DNA of 13,763 nucleotides from HRBIN29 sp034431815 (GTDB lineage: Bacteria; Chloroflexota; Dehalococcoidia; Tepidiformales; Tepidiformaceae): the NCBI GenBank assembly GCA_034431815.1, contig DAOUCS010000038.1, positions 1-13,763 of the forward strand, in the 5' to 3' direction. Each line of letters begins with the position of its first letter. Positions within the stretch are counted from its first letter, which is position 1. The notes beneath the pieces are model-generated. The model saw only the letters and a program-made list of their open reading frames with translations, was not told the DNA's origin and did not search any database. Positions 1 to 6,952 of the stretch are shown piece by piece. The position numbers and the translations under genes were made by a program.

Positions 1-26
1 CCCGGCGGGGAGCAGGTCCCGCCGGG
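1..26 (-). terminator. Probable hairpin terminator after the chemoreceptor gene
   Basis: A perfect 9-bp inverted repeat (CCCGGCGGG at 1-9, CCCGCCGGG at 18-26) with an 8-nt loop lies 25 bp beyond the stop codon of the minus-strand chemoreceptor. Position and GC-rich stem fit an intrinsic terminator. The window ends at the hairpin base, so the U-tract that would settle the matter cannot be seen. Confidence 0.5.
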
Positions 27-51
27 CCGCCGAATCTTGCCTTGCGAGCCT

Positions 52-2493
52 TCAGGCCGCCAGCCGGAAGTGCGCCGAGGCCTGGTTCAGGGCCTCGGCA
101 AGCTGCCGCATTTGGGCAGCCGTGGCCGCCAGCTCCTGAGCCTGCGCCGAGAGCTCTTCGGTCGAGGCCGAGACCTCCTCCGCCGCTGCAGAGGTCTCCT
201 CGCTCGTGGCCGATACCTGCAGCACCGCACCCGAAACGCGCTCGGTGCCGGCCGCGATCTCCCGAGCGCCGGCGGCGTTCTGGCCCGCCACGGCAGCCAT
301 CGCGTCGAAGGCGCGGACGATGCGCTCGGCGCCAGAGGCCAGCCCCTCAGCCTCGGCGGCGATCCCTGCCACGCGTTCGGCTGCAGCTTCGACCGACTGG
401 ATGATGGCCTGGAGCGCCGCGCTCACTTCCCCGGTCACCGCACGGCCTGCCTCCACATCCCGCACGCCGTCCTCCATCGCCTGCACGGCCTGTTCCGTCC
501 CGGCGCGAACCCGCTTGATGAGCTGCTCGATCTCCTTCGTGGACGCCGATGCCCGTTCGGCCAGCCGGCGGACGTTCTCCGCGACCACCGCGAACCCCCG
601 GCCCTGCTCGCCCGCGCGCGCGGCCTCGATGGCTGCGTTCAGCGCCAGCAGGTTCGTCTGGTCGGCGATCTCATCGATAGCCTGGACGATCGTGCCGATC
701 TGCTGGCCCAACGTCCCCAGCTCGGTTACGCTCGCCGATGCCCGCTCGACGGCGGCGGTGATGGCGTCCATCGAGCGGACGACGCGCTCCACGGCCTCGC
801 GGCCGCCCACCGCCGCCGCGGCGCTCTCCCGGGCGGCGATCGCCACCTCCTGGCTGGCAGCCGCTACGGCCAGGATGCGCTCGCCGATGCGTTCAGCCTC
901 GGCGCGGCTCTCCGCCGCCCGGCCGGAGTTCTCGGAAGCCCCCGCTGCCAGCTCCTGGGAGCCCGCCGCGAGCCGCTCCACTTCGCGCGAGGACTCCTGC
1001 GCCAGCTCCGAGAGGCTCATGGCCGAACGGGTCACCTCGTTGATGGCCGAGGCGATCTGCCCGGTGGCGCCCGCCATCTGGTCGGACGACTCGCGAAGCT
1101 GCTCCGCGGCCGAAAGGAGCGCCGCCGCCTGGTCGCGCACCTGCCGCACGAGACGGCCGAGACCGGCGCGCATGCCGTTGTAGCTGCTGACGGTCTCCTC
1201 CATGGCTGCGAGTAGGCGGTTCAGCGCCTGAGCTGTCTTCCCGACCTCGTCGTTGGCTGGGTCGGGGATGGGAGGGGTAACCATCCGCACCTCGACGGTG
1301 AGGTCGCCCCGCTCGGCAGCGCGGATTCCCTGCGCCAGCGCGGGGGCATCGCGGTTCGCCACGGACTGGAGCCGCTCCATCATCTGGCGGACGGGCCGCT
1401 GGATGCCGCGCGCAAGCAGGAGGGAGATGCCGACGACCACGACCACGGCCGCGATCCCGAAGAAGGTCAGCGTACGGGTGAGGTCGCTCACCGCTGCCAG
1501 GGCTTCGCCCTTCGACTGGCTGACGATGTACCCCCAGCCCATGCCGAAGTAGGCGCCGTAGCCGGGGGACTGTGCGAGCCCGTAGATGGCCTCGCCGTCG
1601 GCGCCGGGCACCAGGCTCGCGGCGGCGAGGGCCCGCGGGCGCGTCGCGCCGAGGGCAACCTCCGCGGCGTGCTCGCCCTTCAAGCTTCGGGCGAGAATTT
1701 CGTCACGCCGCGGCGAGGCGATCACGAGGCCGTTCCGGTTCACGACCATGATGTCCGTGGAGGGGGCACCCTGCTTCGCCTGCGCCAGCGCTTCGTCGAG
1801 CACGGCGAGCGCCGCCTGCCAGGAGAAGAGGTTCACCCAAACGCCCACGAGCCGGTTCGATTCGTCTCGGATGGGGTAGGCGAAGGGCATCGCCCAGCTC
1901 AAGGCTCCCGGCCCGTACAGCTTCTCCAACAGCGGGTCGGAGCGCATGTCTTCGACGACGGTCGTCCCTTGCGGAAGGTCCGGCGAGACGGCCCGTTGGA
2001 ACCACGCCTCTTGGCTGACATCCGCCCCCAGGACGGCGAGGGTGTCGATGGCGGCGCCGGTCGAATCGACCGGGCTCGCAACGATGATTTCCCCTTTCGG
2101 ATCGGCGATCGCCATGAGCGCGTAGTTCGGAGAGTACAAGCGCATGAGCACGCTCATGTACTCCATGATTCGCGTCTTCTGCATCGACTTGACGAGGGGA
2201 TTCTGCGCGAAGGCCTGGACGTCGCCATAACGCTCGGCCAAATTTCGGTCGATGATCTGGCTCACGCTCCGGGCGAGCTCCGTCTGGCGCACTTCTGCGT
2301 TCCGCACAAGCTCCGGGGCAGCCGTATTGCGGGCCAGTACCGCCCCGACGACCATGGGCACCGTGCCTACGAGGACGAAGGCGCTGCCCAGCTTCCAGGC
2401 GATACCGAGGTCCCTTGCGAATCGAAGTACCTTCGGAGTCGTCAACCGCGGCAGGGCGGATGGCAACTGAACTCGGATTCGGGGCACGCGCAT
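52..2493 (-). CDS. Methyl-accepting chemotaxis protein, dCache-HAMP-MCP signal
   Basis: A transmembrane chemoreceptor of 813 aa that should sense a small ligand outside the cell and control a CheA-CheW complex inside. A membrane segment lies at about residues 33-53. A dCache-like sensor of about 270 residues follows, with typical strands such as IADPKGEIIVASP and a second half carrying MVVNRNGLVIASP. A second membrane segment lies at about 338-360 (a GIAAVVVVVGISLLLA core), then a HAMP linker and a long coiled-coil signalling domain. The kinase-contacting hairpin tip is clear near residues 600-645 (DQTNLLALNAAIEAARAGE, then GRGFAVVAENVRRLAERA). No C-terminal NWETF-type methyltransferase tether is present; the protein ends in RLAA. 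The start at 2493 is preferred over the ATG at 2499 because GGAGG (2500-2504) stands 6 nt before 2493 but touches 2499. It follows the ABC permease on the same strand after about 58 bp. No che genes are in the window. The ligand is unknown. Confidence 0.95.
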   Translation of the reverse strand: MRVPRIRVQLPSALPRLTTPKVLRFARDLGIAWKLGSAFVLVGTVPMVVGAVLARNTAAPELVRNAEVRQTELARSVSQIIDRNLAERYGDVQAFAQNPLVKSMQKTRIMEYMSVLMRLYSPNYALMAIADPKGEIIVASPVDSTGAAIDTLAVLGADVSQEAWFQRAVSPDLPQGTTVVEDMRSDPLLEKLYGPGALSWAMPFAYPIRDESNRLVGVWVNLFSWQAALAVLDEALAQAKQGAPSTDIMVVNRNGLVIASPRRDEILARSLKGEHAAEVALGATRPRALAAASLVPGADGEAIYGLAQSPGYGAYFGMGWGYIVSQSKGEALAAVSDLTRTLTFFGIAAVVVVVGISLLLARGIQRPVRQMMERLQSVANRDAPALAQGIRAAERGDLTVEVRMVTPPIPDPANDEVGKTAQALNRLLAAMEETVSSYNGMRAGLGRLVRQVRDQAAALLSAAEQLRESSDQMAGATGQIASAINEVTRSAMSLSELAQESSREVERLAAGSQELAAGASENSGRAAESRAEAERIGERILAVAAASQEVAIAARESAAAAVGGREAVERVVRSMDAITAAVERASASVTELGTLGQQIGTIVQAIDEIADQTNLLALNAAIEAARAGEQGRGFAVVAENVRRLAERASASTKEIEQLIKRVRAGTEQAVQAMEDGVRDVEAGRAVTGEVSAALQAIIQSVEAAAERVAGIAAEAEGLASGAERIVRAFDAMAAVAGQNAAGAREIAAGTERVSGAVLQVSATSEETSAAAEEVSASTEELSAQAQELAATAAQMRQLAEALNQASAHFRLAA

Positions 2494-2551
2494 GCGCATC
2501 CTCCGCCGTTTGGAGTATCACCTCACTCTCTCGGCAGAGGCCTGGTGCAGA

Positions 2552-3448
2552 CTATCGGGGAAGTTCCCGAGCGGCCGCCGGACGTTCGCCTGAAGGATCG
2601 GGCGGACCGCCGGGGACCAGACCAGCCAAGAGTCGCCGCCGCCACCCGGCGGCCTCGCGCGGGCCGCCGACGATGTCCCGGCGTTCGAAGCCCCAGCAGG
2701 CCAAGGCCAGCAGCACGGCCGTGAGCACCGCGTCGAGCACGATCCCCTCCCACTCCCACGAGTCGCCGCGGAGCACGTGCTCATAGTCCACCCAGCCGAA
2801 CGGCGAAACGTCGCGCAGCACGGAGAGGGCCTCGATGGCCGCGCCGAGCCCGACCGCCACCCAGGCCGCGATCATCACGGCGGCTCCGGCCAGCCCTGCC
2901 TGGGCGCGGGTCGGGAGCCAGGCGCTCCCAGCGATGGCCGCAGCCGAGAAGAGCGCCGCCTGATGGACCATGTGGACGTGGGCCGCCGCGAGAGGGCCCA
3001 GACCGAGGCCGATATCGACCCACGGCGCCAGGACGAGAAACCCCAGGAGACTGCCCAGCGCCGCGGCGGCAATGCCCAAGCCGAGCCCCGCCGCCTTTTC
3101 GACCAGGAGCCGGGAGCGCCGCACCGGCTGGGCGAGGAGCAGGTCAAGCGTGCCCGCCGCTTCCTCGCCGGCCACGGCCGCTGAGCCGGCGATGAGCCCC
3201 ACGATGGCCGCCAGCATCGGCGCGTAGGCGAAGTGCTGGCTCACGTAGTACCCCTCGGGGGTGCCGATGCTGGCCACATCGCCGAAGAAGCGCCGCAGCT
3301 CTTCCGGGAACAGCTCGTCGGTGAGCTGGTCGCGATACATCGGATAGAGGCCCGCCACCAGGGCGGCGATGGCGAAGAGGGTGAACGCAACTCCGCCGAT
3401 CGAAGCCTTGGCGTCGCGGAACGTCTTCCACCAGAGCGCGCTCCTCAC
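2552..3448 (-). CDS. ABC-2 type transporter permease
   Basis: An integral membrane subunit of 298 aa that would pair with the upstream ATPase as an exporter in the inner membrane. Five or six hydrophobic segments can be seen at about residues 19-36, 77-95, 118-142, 163-178, 185-206 and 236-254. The cytoplasmic loop EEAAGTLDLLLAQPVRRSR (about 95-113) is the characteristic ABC-2 coupling motif after the second helix. An external loop of about 40 residues (37-76) separates helices 1 and 2. The start is GTG at 3448, overlapping the ATPase stop as GTGA, with GAGGAGG 5 nt upstream, so translation is probably coupled. The C-terminal 40 residues are polar and Pro/Arg-rich. Neighbours give no hint of the substrate, which could be a drug, lipid or peptide. 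Confidence 0.88.
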   Translation of the reverse strand: MRSALWWKTFRDAKASIGGVAFTLFAIAALVAGLYPMYRDQLTDELFPEELRRFFGDVASIGTPEGYYVSQHFAYAPMLAAIVGLIAGSAAVAGEEAAGTLDLLLAQPVRRSRLLVEKAAGLGLGIAAAALGSLLGFLVLAPWVDIGLGLGPLAAAHVHMVHQAALFSAAAIAGSAWLPTRAQAGLAGAAVMIAAWVAVGLGAAIEALSVLRDVSPFGWVDYEHVLRGDSWEWEGIVLDAVLTAVLLALACWGFERRDIVGGPREAAGWRRRLLAGLVPGGPPDPSGERPAAARELPR

Positions 3449-4341
3449 GGGGACGCCTCCTCGTAAATCTCGACGACGACATCCTCCAGGGGCGGCAGCT
3501 CCGCCACGAGATCGGCAACGTGCCCCTGGGCGAGGGCCTTCACGAGGGGATCGAAGTCGCCCCTCACTTCGAATTCGGCCCCGGCGGCATCGAACCGCCG
3601 TACGGTGACACCGGGAAGGTCGAACGCGGCCCGCGGCGGGGCGGCCCCGTCGAAGCGCACTCGGACGCGGCGGATCGCCCGGGCGCGCAGCCCCTCCACC
3701 GTATCGATGCGCATCAGCCGTCCCCGGTGGAGGACGGCCACCCGGGTGCAGACCCGCTCGACCTCGCTCATGACGTGCGAAGAGAAGAACACCGCCGTCC
3801 CGCGGCGCGCCTCTTCGGCCAGCAATTCGTGGACGGCGTGCTGCACCAGCGGGTCGAGGCCGCTCGTCGGCTCGTCCAAGATGAGCACGGGCGGCCGCGC
3901 GAAGAGGGCGAGGAGGATGCCGACCTTCTGCCTATTGCCGCGCGAGAGGGCGCCCGCCTTGCGATCCAGGTCGAGGCCGAGCCGGTCCGCCAGCTCGCCG
4001 ACCCAGCGCCAGTCCGGCTGCGACCCGCGGAGCCGCGCTGCGAGCGCCACGTGCTGGCGGGCCGTAAGGCCGTCGTACAGGCGGAGGTCGCCGGCAAGGT
4101 ACCCCACCTGCGCGCGGGCAGCGAGCGATTCGCGCTGACAATCGTGGCCGAGCACCGCGGCGCGGCCCGCCGTCGGCCGGATGAGGTCGAGGAGGAGGCG
4201 GATCGTCGTCGTCTTGCCGGCGCCGTTCGGCCCGAGGAAGCCGAAGACCTCCCCCCGCTCCACCTCCAGCGAGAGGCCGTCGAGCGCGAGCACGCGGCCG
4301 TACCGCTTCGTGAGCCCTTCGGTGCGGATGGCAGGGGGCAT
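3445..4341 (-). CDS. ABC transporter ATP-binding protein (ABC-2 exporter type)
   Basis: The nucleotide-binding subunit (298 aa) of the exporter formed with the following permease. Walker A is GPNGAGKT at residues 37-44, the signature is a degenerate LSRGNRQK at 132-139, Walker B is PVLILDEPTSGLD at 151-163, and the switch histidine is H189 in SSHVMSEVE. The SRGNRQK form, and the absence of an obvious Q-loop glutamine (GYLAGDLRLYDGLT at 80-93), are usual in one branch of the BcrA/CcmA-like ABC-2 ATPases. Residues after about 220 form the regulatory C-terminal domain of this branch. The frame stays open far upstream, but similarity begins at AIRTEGLTKRYG, so ATG 4341 is the credible start. Its ribosome binding site is weak (GGGCGG). 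The 102-bp gap to the divergent gene at 4444 must hold its promoter, but no clear minus-strand box was found there. Confidence 0.93.
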   Translation of the reverse strand: MPPAIRTEGLTKRYGRVLALDGLSLEVERGEVFGFLGPNGAGKTTTIRLLLDLIRPTAGRAAVLGHDCQRESLAARAQVGYLAGDLRLYDGLTARQHVALAARLRGSQPDWRWVGELADRLGLDLDRKAGALSRGNRQKVGILLALFARPPVLILDEPTSGLDPLVQHAVHELLAEEARRGTAVFFSSHVMSEVERVCTRVAVLHRGRLMRIDTVEGLRARAIRRVRVRFDGAAPPRAAFDLPGVTVRRFDAAGAEFEVRGDFDPLVKALAQGHVADLVAELPPLEDVVVEIYEEASP

Positions 4342-4407
4342 GCCGGTGCCGCCCAGCCTACGCCGGCACCGGCAGCGGGGCAACGGATGGTCGCCCCATC
4401 GTCGGGG

Positions 4408-4437
4408 TTGCGATCCCGCATCACTCGGGCGTATGGT
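4408..4437 (+). promoter_or_regulatory. Candidate promoter for a leaderless transcript
   Basis: TTGCGA (4408-4413) and TATGGT (4432-4437) each match four of six consensus bases and are 18 bp apart. TATGGT ends 6 bp before the ATG at 4444, so transcription would begin on or beside the start codon. No Shine-Dalgarno sequence precedes this ATG. The layout matches the TANNNT boxes placed directly before leaderless genes in some high-GC phyla. Confidence 0.42.
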
Positions 4438-4443
4438 TCCGCC

Positions 4444-5904
4444 ATGAGCGGCATCCTTCCCGCCGGAGGCCGGGCCCGGATCGCTCGAAGCCGAGCCGTC
4501 GTTGCTGTCCTCGCATGTGCCGTCGCGGCAGCCGGCCTGGCGGCGGTCGCCTTCGCATTGGGGGACCGAGGCGACGCTCCGGAGCCGCGCATCATCGTGC
4601 AGGACCCGCCCCCGGCAGACGCGGCCGAGCTGACGCTCGCCGAAGCATGGGAGGCGTTCGAACGCCAGCTCGAGGCGTGGGGGCCCGGCTGGCGGATCAC
4701 GTCGCTCGCCAGCACCGATGTGAACGACGACCCCGAACCGTCGAGCGGGAGCGATGGCCGCCGCGCGGCGTGGCAGGCCGAAGCCGTCGATGCCGCCACT
4801 GGCGAGCTCCGCTGGCTGCGCCTGACTGGGACGGTGCTCACCGGTGCTGCCGCGCCCGGCTTGAAGACGGCCGCCGGGACCGTCCCTCCGCTGGACCGCC
4901 CGCGCATCGATTCCCCCCGCGCGCTCGAAGCCGCCCTTGCGGCCCGGCCGTCGCTCGGGCCGGGCTCGGACAAGGCCATCGGCTTCCATTTCAGCTACGG
5001 GTACGACGCGGCGAGCCGCCGGCCCGCGCTCGCCGTCATCGGGTCGGTGCGCGGAGCGCCGGCGCGCGTGCTGGTCGACCCGAATGATGGAAGCTTCCTC
5101 CGCGCGGAAGTGCTCGACGTGAGCGGCGGTCCCATGCTGGTAAGCACCGACGCCGGAGAGCACTGGGGCCCGGCCGCGCTCGAAGGCTTCCTCCGCGCGT
5201 TGGCGAGCGACCCTGGCCTCGGCGGCGAGGCGCCGCTCTACGCCGCCGTCTGGACCGGCGACGCCCTCGGACTCTGGCGGTCCATCGACGGCGGCCGCTC
5301 ATGGATCCGCGCCGCGGCGCTCCCGCCGTCGGCGGGCCCCCTCGCCCACGCCGTCGCTGTCGGCGTGCTGGACGGAGCTGAGTCGGTCGTCGTGTCGACG
5401 AACAGCGGGCTGTGGGCGTACAGCGTCGCGAGCCAGCGCCTGGACGCGAGCGATGCTCCCGGGCTGGTGCTGGCGCTGGCCGTCGACGACAAGGGGCTCT
5501 GGCACGCGGTCGCCATGCGTCCCGGCGATCCCTCGTCGGCGCGGCACTACATGCGGGAGCCGGGAGTCGGTTCTCCTTGGAAAGAGGCCGGCCCAGAGCT
5601 CGCGACGGCGCTCACGGCCGGGGCGGACGTGCGTCCGTACCACCAGGCGTCCGGCGCCACGGCGGTCGCTGCGGACGGTTCGTTGGTTCGGGCAACGCCC
5701 GTCGGCATCGAACGCTCAGAAGACGGCGGCGCTTCGTGGCAGGTCGTCGCCCCCGGCTCGTACGAGTCCCTCACCGCCTCCCCCGACGGGCGCGTGCTGT
5801 ACGCCGTGCGATATCCAGCTACCGTGGTCCGCAGCGCCGACGGGGGACGCACATGGGAAGATGTAGCGTCGTTGCCGACGGGTCTGCGACCACTCGCTAC
5901 GTGA
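4444..5904 (+). CDS. Membrane-anchored PepSY-like / Asp-box propeller protein
   Basis: A 486-residue extracytoplasmic protein. Basic residues followed by a hydrophobic stretch (about 17-40) form an uncleaved anchor or signal peptide. Residues about 65-225 resemble a pair of PepSY-type units: two helix-plus-sheet blocks, the second ending in VLVDPNDGSFLRAEV. From about 230 on there are four Asp-boxes of the form S-x-D-x-G-x-x-W: STDAGEHW (234-241), SIDGGRSW (280-287), SEDGGASW (425-432) and SADGGRTW (464-471). Such boxes mark turns in BNR/sialidase-type or Ycf48-like beta-propellers. They do not prove enzyme activity, and no sialidase catalytic set was identified. The protein stops only 15 residues after the last box, in mid-blade, which suggests a truncated end (see 5853-5995). 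The frame is open upstream to 3520, but that part is antisense to the ABC ATPase; ATG 4444 precedes the signal-like segment. It is divergent from the ABC operon. The specific role is unknown. Confidence 0.82.
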   Translation: MSGILPAGGRARIARSRAVVAVLACAVAAAGLAAVAFALGDRGDAPEPRIIVQDPPPADAAELTLAEAWEAFERQLEAWGPGWRITSLASTDVNDDPEPSSGSDGRRAAWQAEAVDAATGELRWLRLTGTVLTGAAAPGLKTAAGTVPPLDRPRIDSPRALEAALAARPSLGPGSDKAIGFHFSYGYDAASRRPALAVIGSVRGAPARVLVDPNDGSFLRAEVLDVSGGPMLVSTDAGEHWGPAALEGFLRALASDPGLGGEAPLYAAVWTGDALGLWRSIDGGRSWIRAAALPPSAGPLAHAVAVGVLDGAESVVVSTNSGLWAYSVASQRLDASDAPGLVLALAVDDKGLWHAVAMRPGDPSSARHYMREPGVGSPWKEAGPELATALTAGADVRPYHQASGATAVAADGSLVRATPVGIERSEDGGASWQVVAPGSYESLTASPDGRVLYAVRYPATVVRSADGGRTWEDVASLPTGLRPLAT

Positions 5905-5928
5905 ACGCCCCTTCGACCGGCTACGCGT

Positions 5929-6321
5929 TTGGGAGCTGGGGCGGCGCAACTCCGTGGCTCGGGGAGCTCACCCCCGGGACATTTTGCGAACCACTCGTCG
6001 TCGTGGTGCCCGAGCGACCCCGCGTCCTACTGGCCGTACGGGACGTGGATTTGGAATTTCAACCCGGCGCCGATGATGTTCCAGGGTGACGGGTCGGTCA
6101 TGTTTCCGACAGCGTTTATGCTCAAAAACATCGGTGACCCATACTGCCAGCGTGGCTGGTACTGGGTAGACTTGCACTTTGGCCGCTACCGAAATCCATG
6201 GGATCCGTGCGCGTGCGGTAACGCGACAGCGTTCTGCTACGTGTCCCAGAACTTCGTCAACAATAGCCAAGACGCCCTCGCCTGGGAAGTGAGGAGCGTG
6301 GCCTCCTCAGGTCCCCCGTGA
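5929..6321 (+). CDS. Aromatic Cys-containing frame, probable detached C-terminus of the propeller protein
   Basis: An unrecognised frame of 130 codons counted from a TTG. Convincing coding character (G/C third positions, coherent composition) begins only near 5985, so the TTG is probably not a true start and no ribosome binding site supports it. The protein part is rich in Trp, Tyr and Asn and holds five cysteines (in WCPSD, PYCQRG, PCACG and FCYVS), as in an extracellular disulfide-bonded domain, yet it has no signal peptide of its own. It lies in the same frame as the preceding gene, separated by one TGA at 5902-5904. Between about 5905 and 5985 another frame looks more coding: it reads NAPSTGYAFGSWGG, a plausible continuation of a propeller blade, and adds a sixth cysteine. 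The simplest reading is one original gene from 4444 to 6321 broken by two compensating indels. A separate small gene remains possible. The tandem-HTH gene starts 34 bp downstream. Confidence 0.5.
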   Translation: MGAGAAQLRGSGSSPPGHFANHSSSWCPSDPASYWPYGTWIWNFNPAPMMFQGDGSVMFPTAFMLKNIGDPYCQRGWYWVDLHFGRYRNPWDPCACGNATAFCYVSQNFVNNSQDALAWEVRSVASSGPP

Positions 6322-6355
6322 CCATACGCGGCATGTCGGCAACGGAGCCGGTCGA

Positions 6356-6952
6356 ATGGAGCGGAACTGTCGAACGGACGCACTCTCCGACCGTGAGCGC
6401 CAGGTATTGGAGCTGCTCGCGGCCGGACACCCTCTCAAGCAGGTCGCAGCGCTGCTCGGGGTGAACAGGCACACTGCCAGAGAATACGAGCGTCGAGCGC
6501 TTCGCAAGCTGGGAGTGCGCACCCCTGCGGCAGCTGCCGCGCGCATCGCTGTCCGTCAAGCAGTCCATCGCCGTCCGAACATCTCGGCGCGGGAGGCGGC
6601 GGTCGCCCTACTCGTTTCCGAAGGTCTCACGAACGCCGAGATTGCCCGGGCCCTCCGCTTGTCTGTCTTCGCCGTGCGAGACATCGTCAGCCGGCTCCTC
6701 CACAAGACGGGCTGCTCGACCCGGGTGGCGCTGGCGGCCTGGGCTGCAGGAACGTTGGAGGACGCCTACCCCCTCGCGGGCACCCGTGCCGGCACCGGCC
6801 GGCGGATGCTCCACCGCCGGAACCGCTCCACGATGCGGTCGCTTCCCTCGCGCCGCTGCTGCTCCTCGCGCATGCGCAGGAAATCCTCGCGCTGGCGGCC
6901 GCCGAGCTGGCTCTGGTGGCAGAGGATGGCCTCGACCTTCACGTGCCAGTAG
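6356..6952 (+). CDS. Tandem LuxR-type helix-turn-helix regulator without receiver
   Basis: A putative DNA-binding protein of up to 198 aa. Two GerE/LuxR-type helix-turn-helix domains stand in series: residues about 10-65 (LSDRERQVLELLAAG, then VAALLGVNRHTAREY) and about 75-132 (ISAREAAVALLVSEG, then NAEIARALRLSVFAVRDI). There is no response-receiver, PAS or AAA+ domain, so how it senses a signal is not visible; it may bind as a pseudo-dimer. GGAG at 6344-6347 stands 8 nt before the ATG. After residue 137 the frame is antisense to the 3' end of the PIG-L gene and becomes Arg/Ser-rich, which looks like read-through of non-cognate sequence. The functional protein is probably only the first 135-150 residues, so the native 3' end may have been lost or is truly overlapping. 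It is likely co-transcribed with the upstream frames. Confidence 0.72.
   Translation: MERNCRTDALSDRERQVLELLAAGHPLKQVAALLGVNRHTAREYERRALRKLGVRTPAAAAARIAVRQAVHRRPNISAREAAVALLVSEGLTNAEIARALRLSVFAVRDIVSRLLHKTGCSTRVALAAWAAGTLEDAYPLAGTRAGTGRRMLHRRNRSTMRSLPSRRCCSSRMRRKSSRWRPPSWLWWQRMASTFTCQ

Noticed and set aside
37..1215. A 392-codon plus-strand frame at the left end.
   Set aside because: It is antisense to the MCP signalling domain, whose conserved tip is unmistakable, and its product is Arg/Gly/His-rich with no domain.
3520..4443. The propeller reading frame stays open for 308 codons upstream of ATG 4444.
   Set aside because: This part is exactly antisense to the ABC ATPase, which has all its motifs. 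The signal-like segment begins just after 4444, so the extension is an artefact of high GC.
5902..5904. A single in-frame TGA between the propeller frame and the downstream frame might be read through or encode selenocysteine.
   Set aside because: The sequence directly after the TGA in that frame has poor third-position bias, while another frame looks coding. No SECIS-like hairpin was evident. Two compensating indels explain the pattern better.
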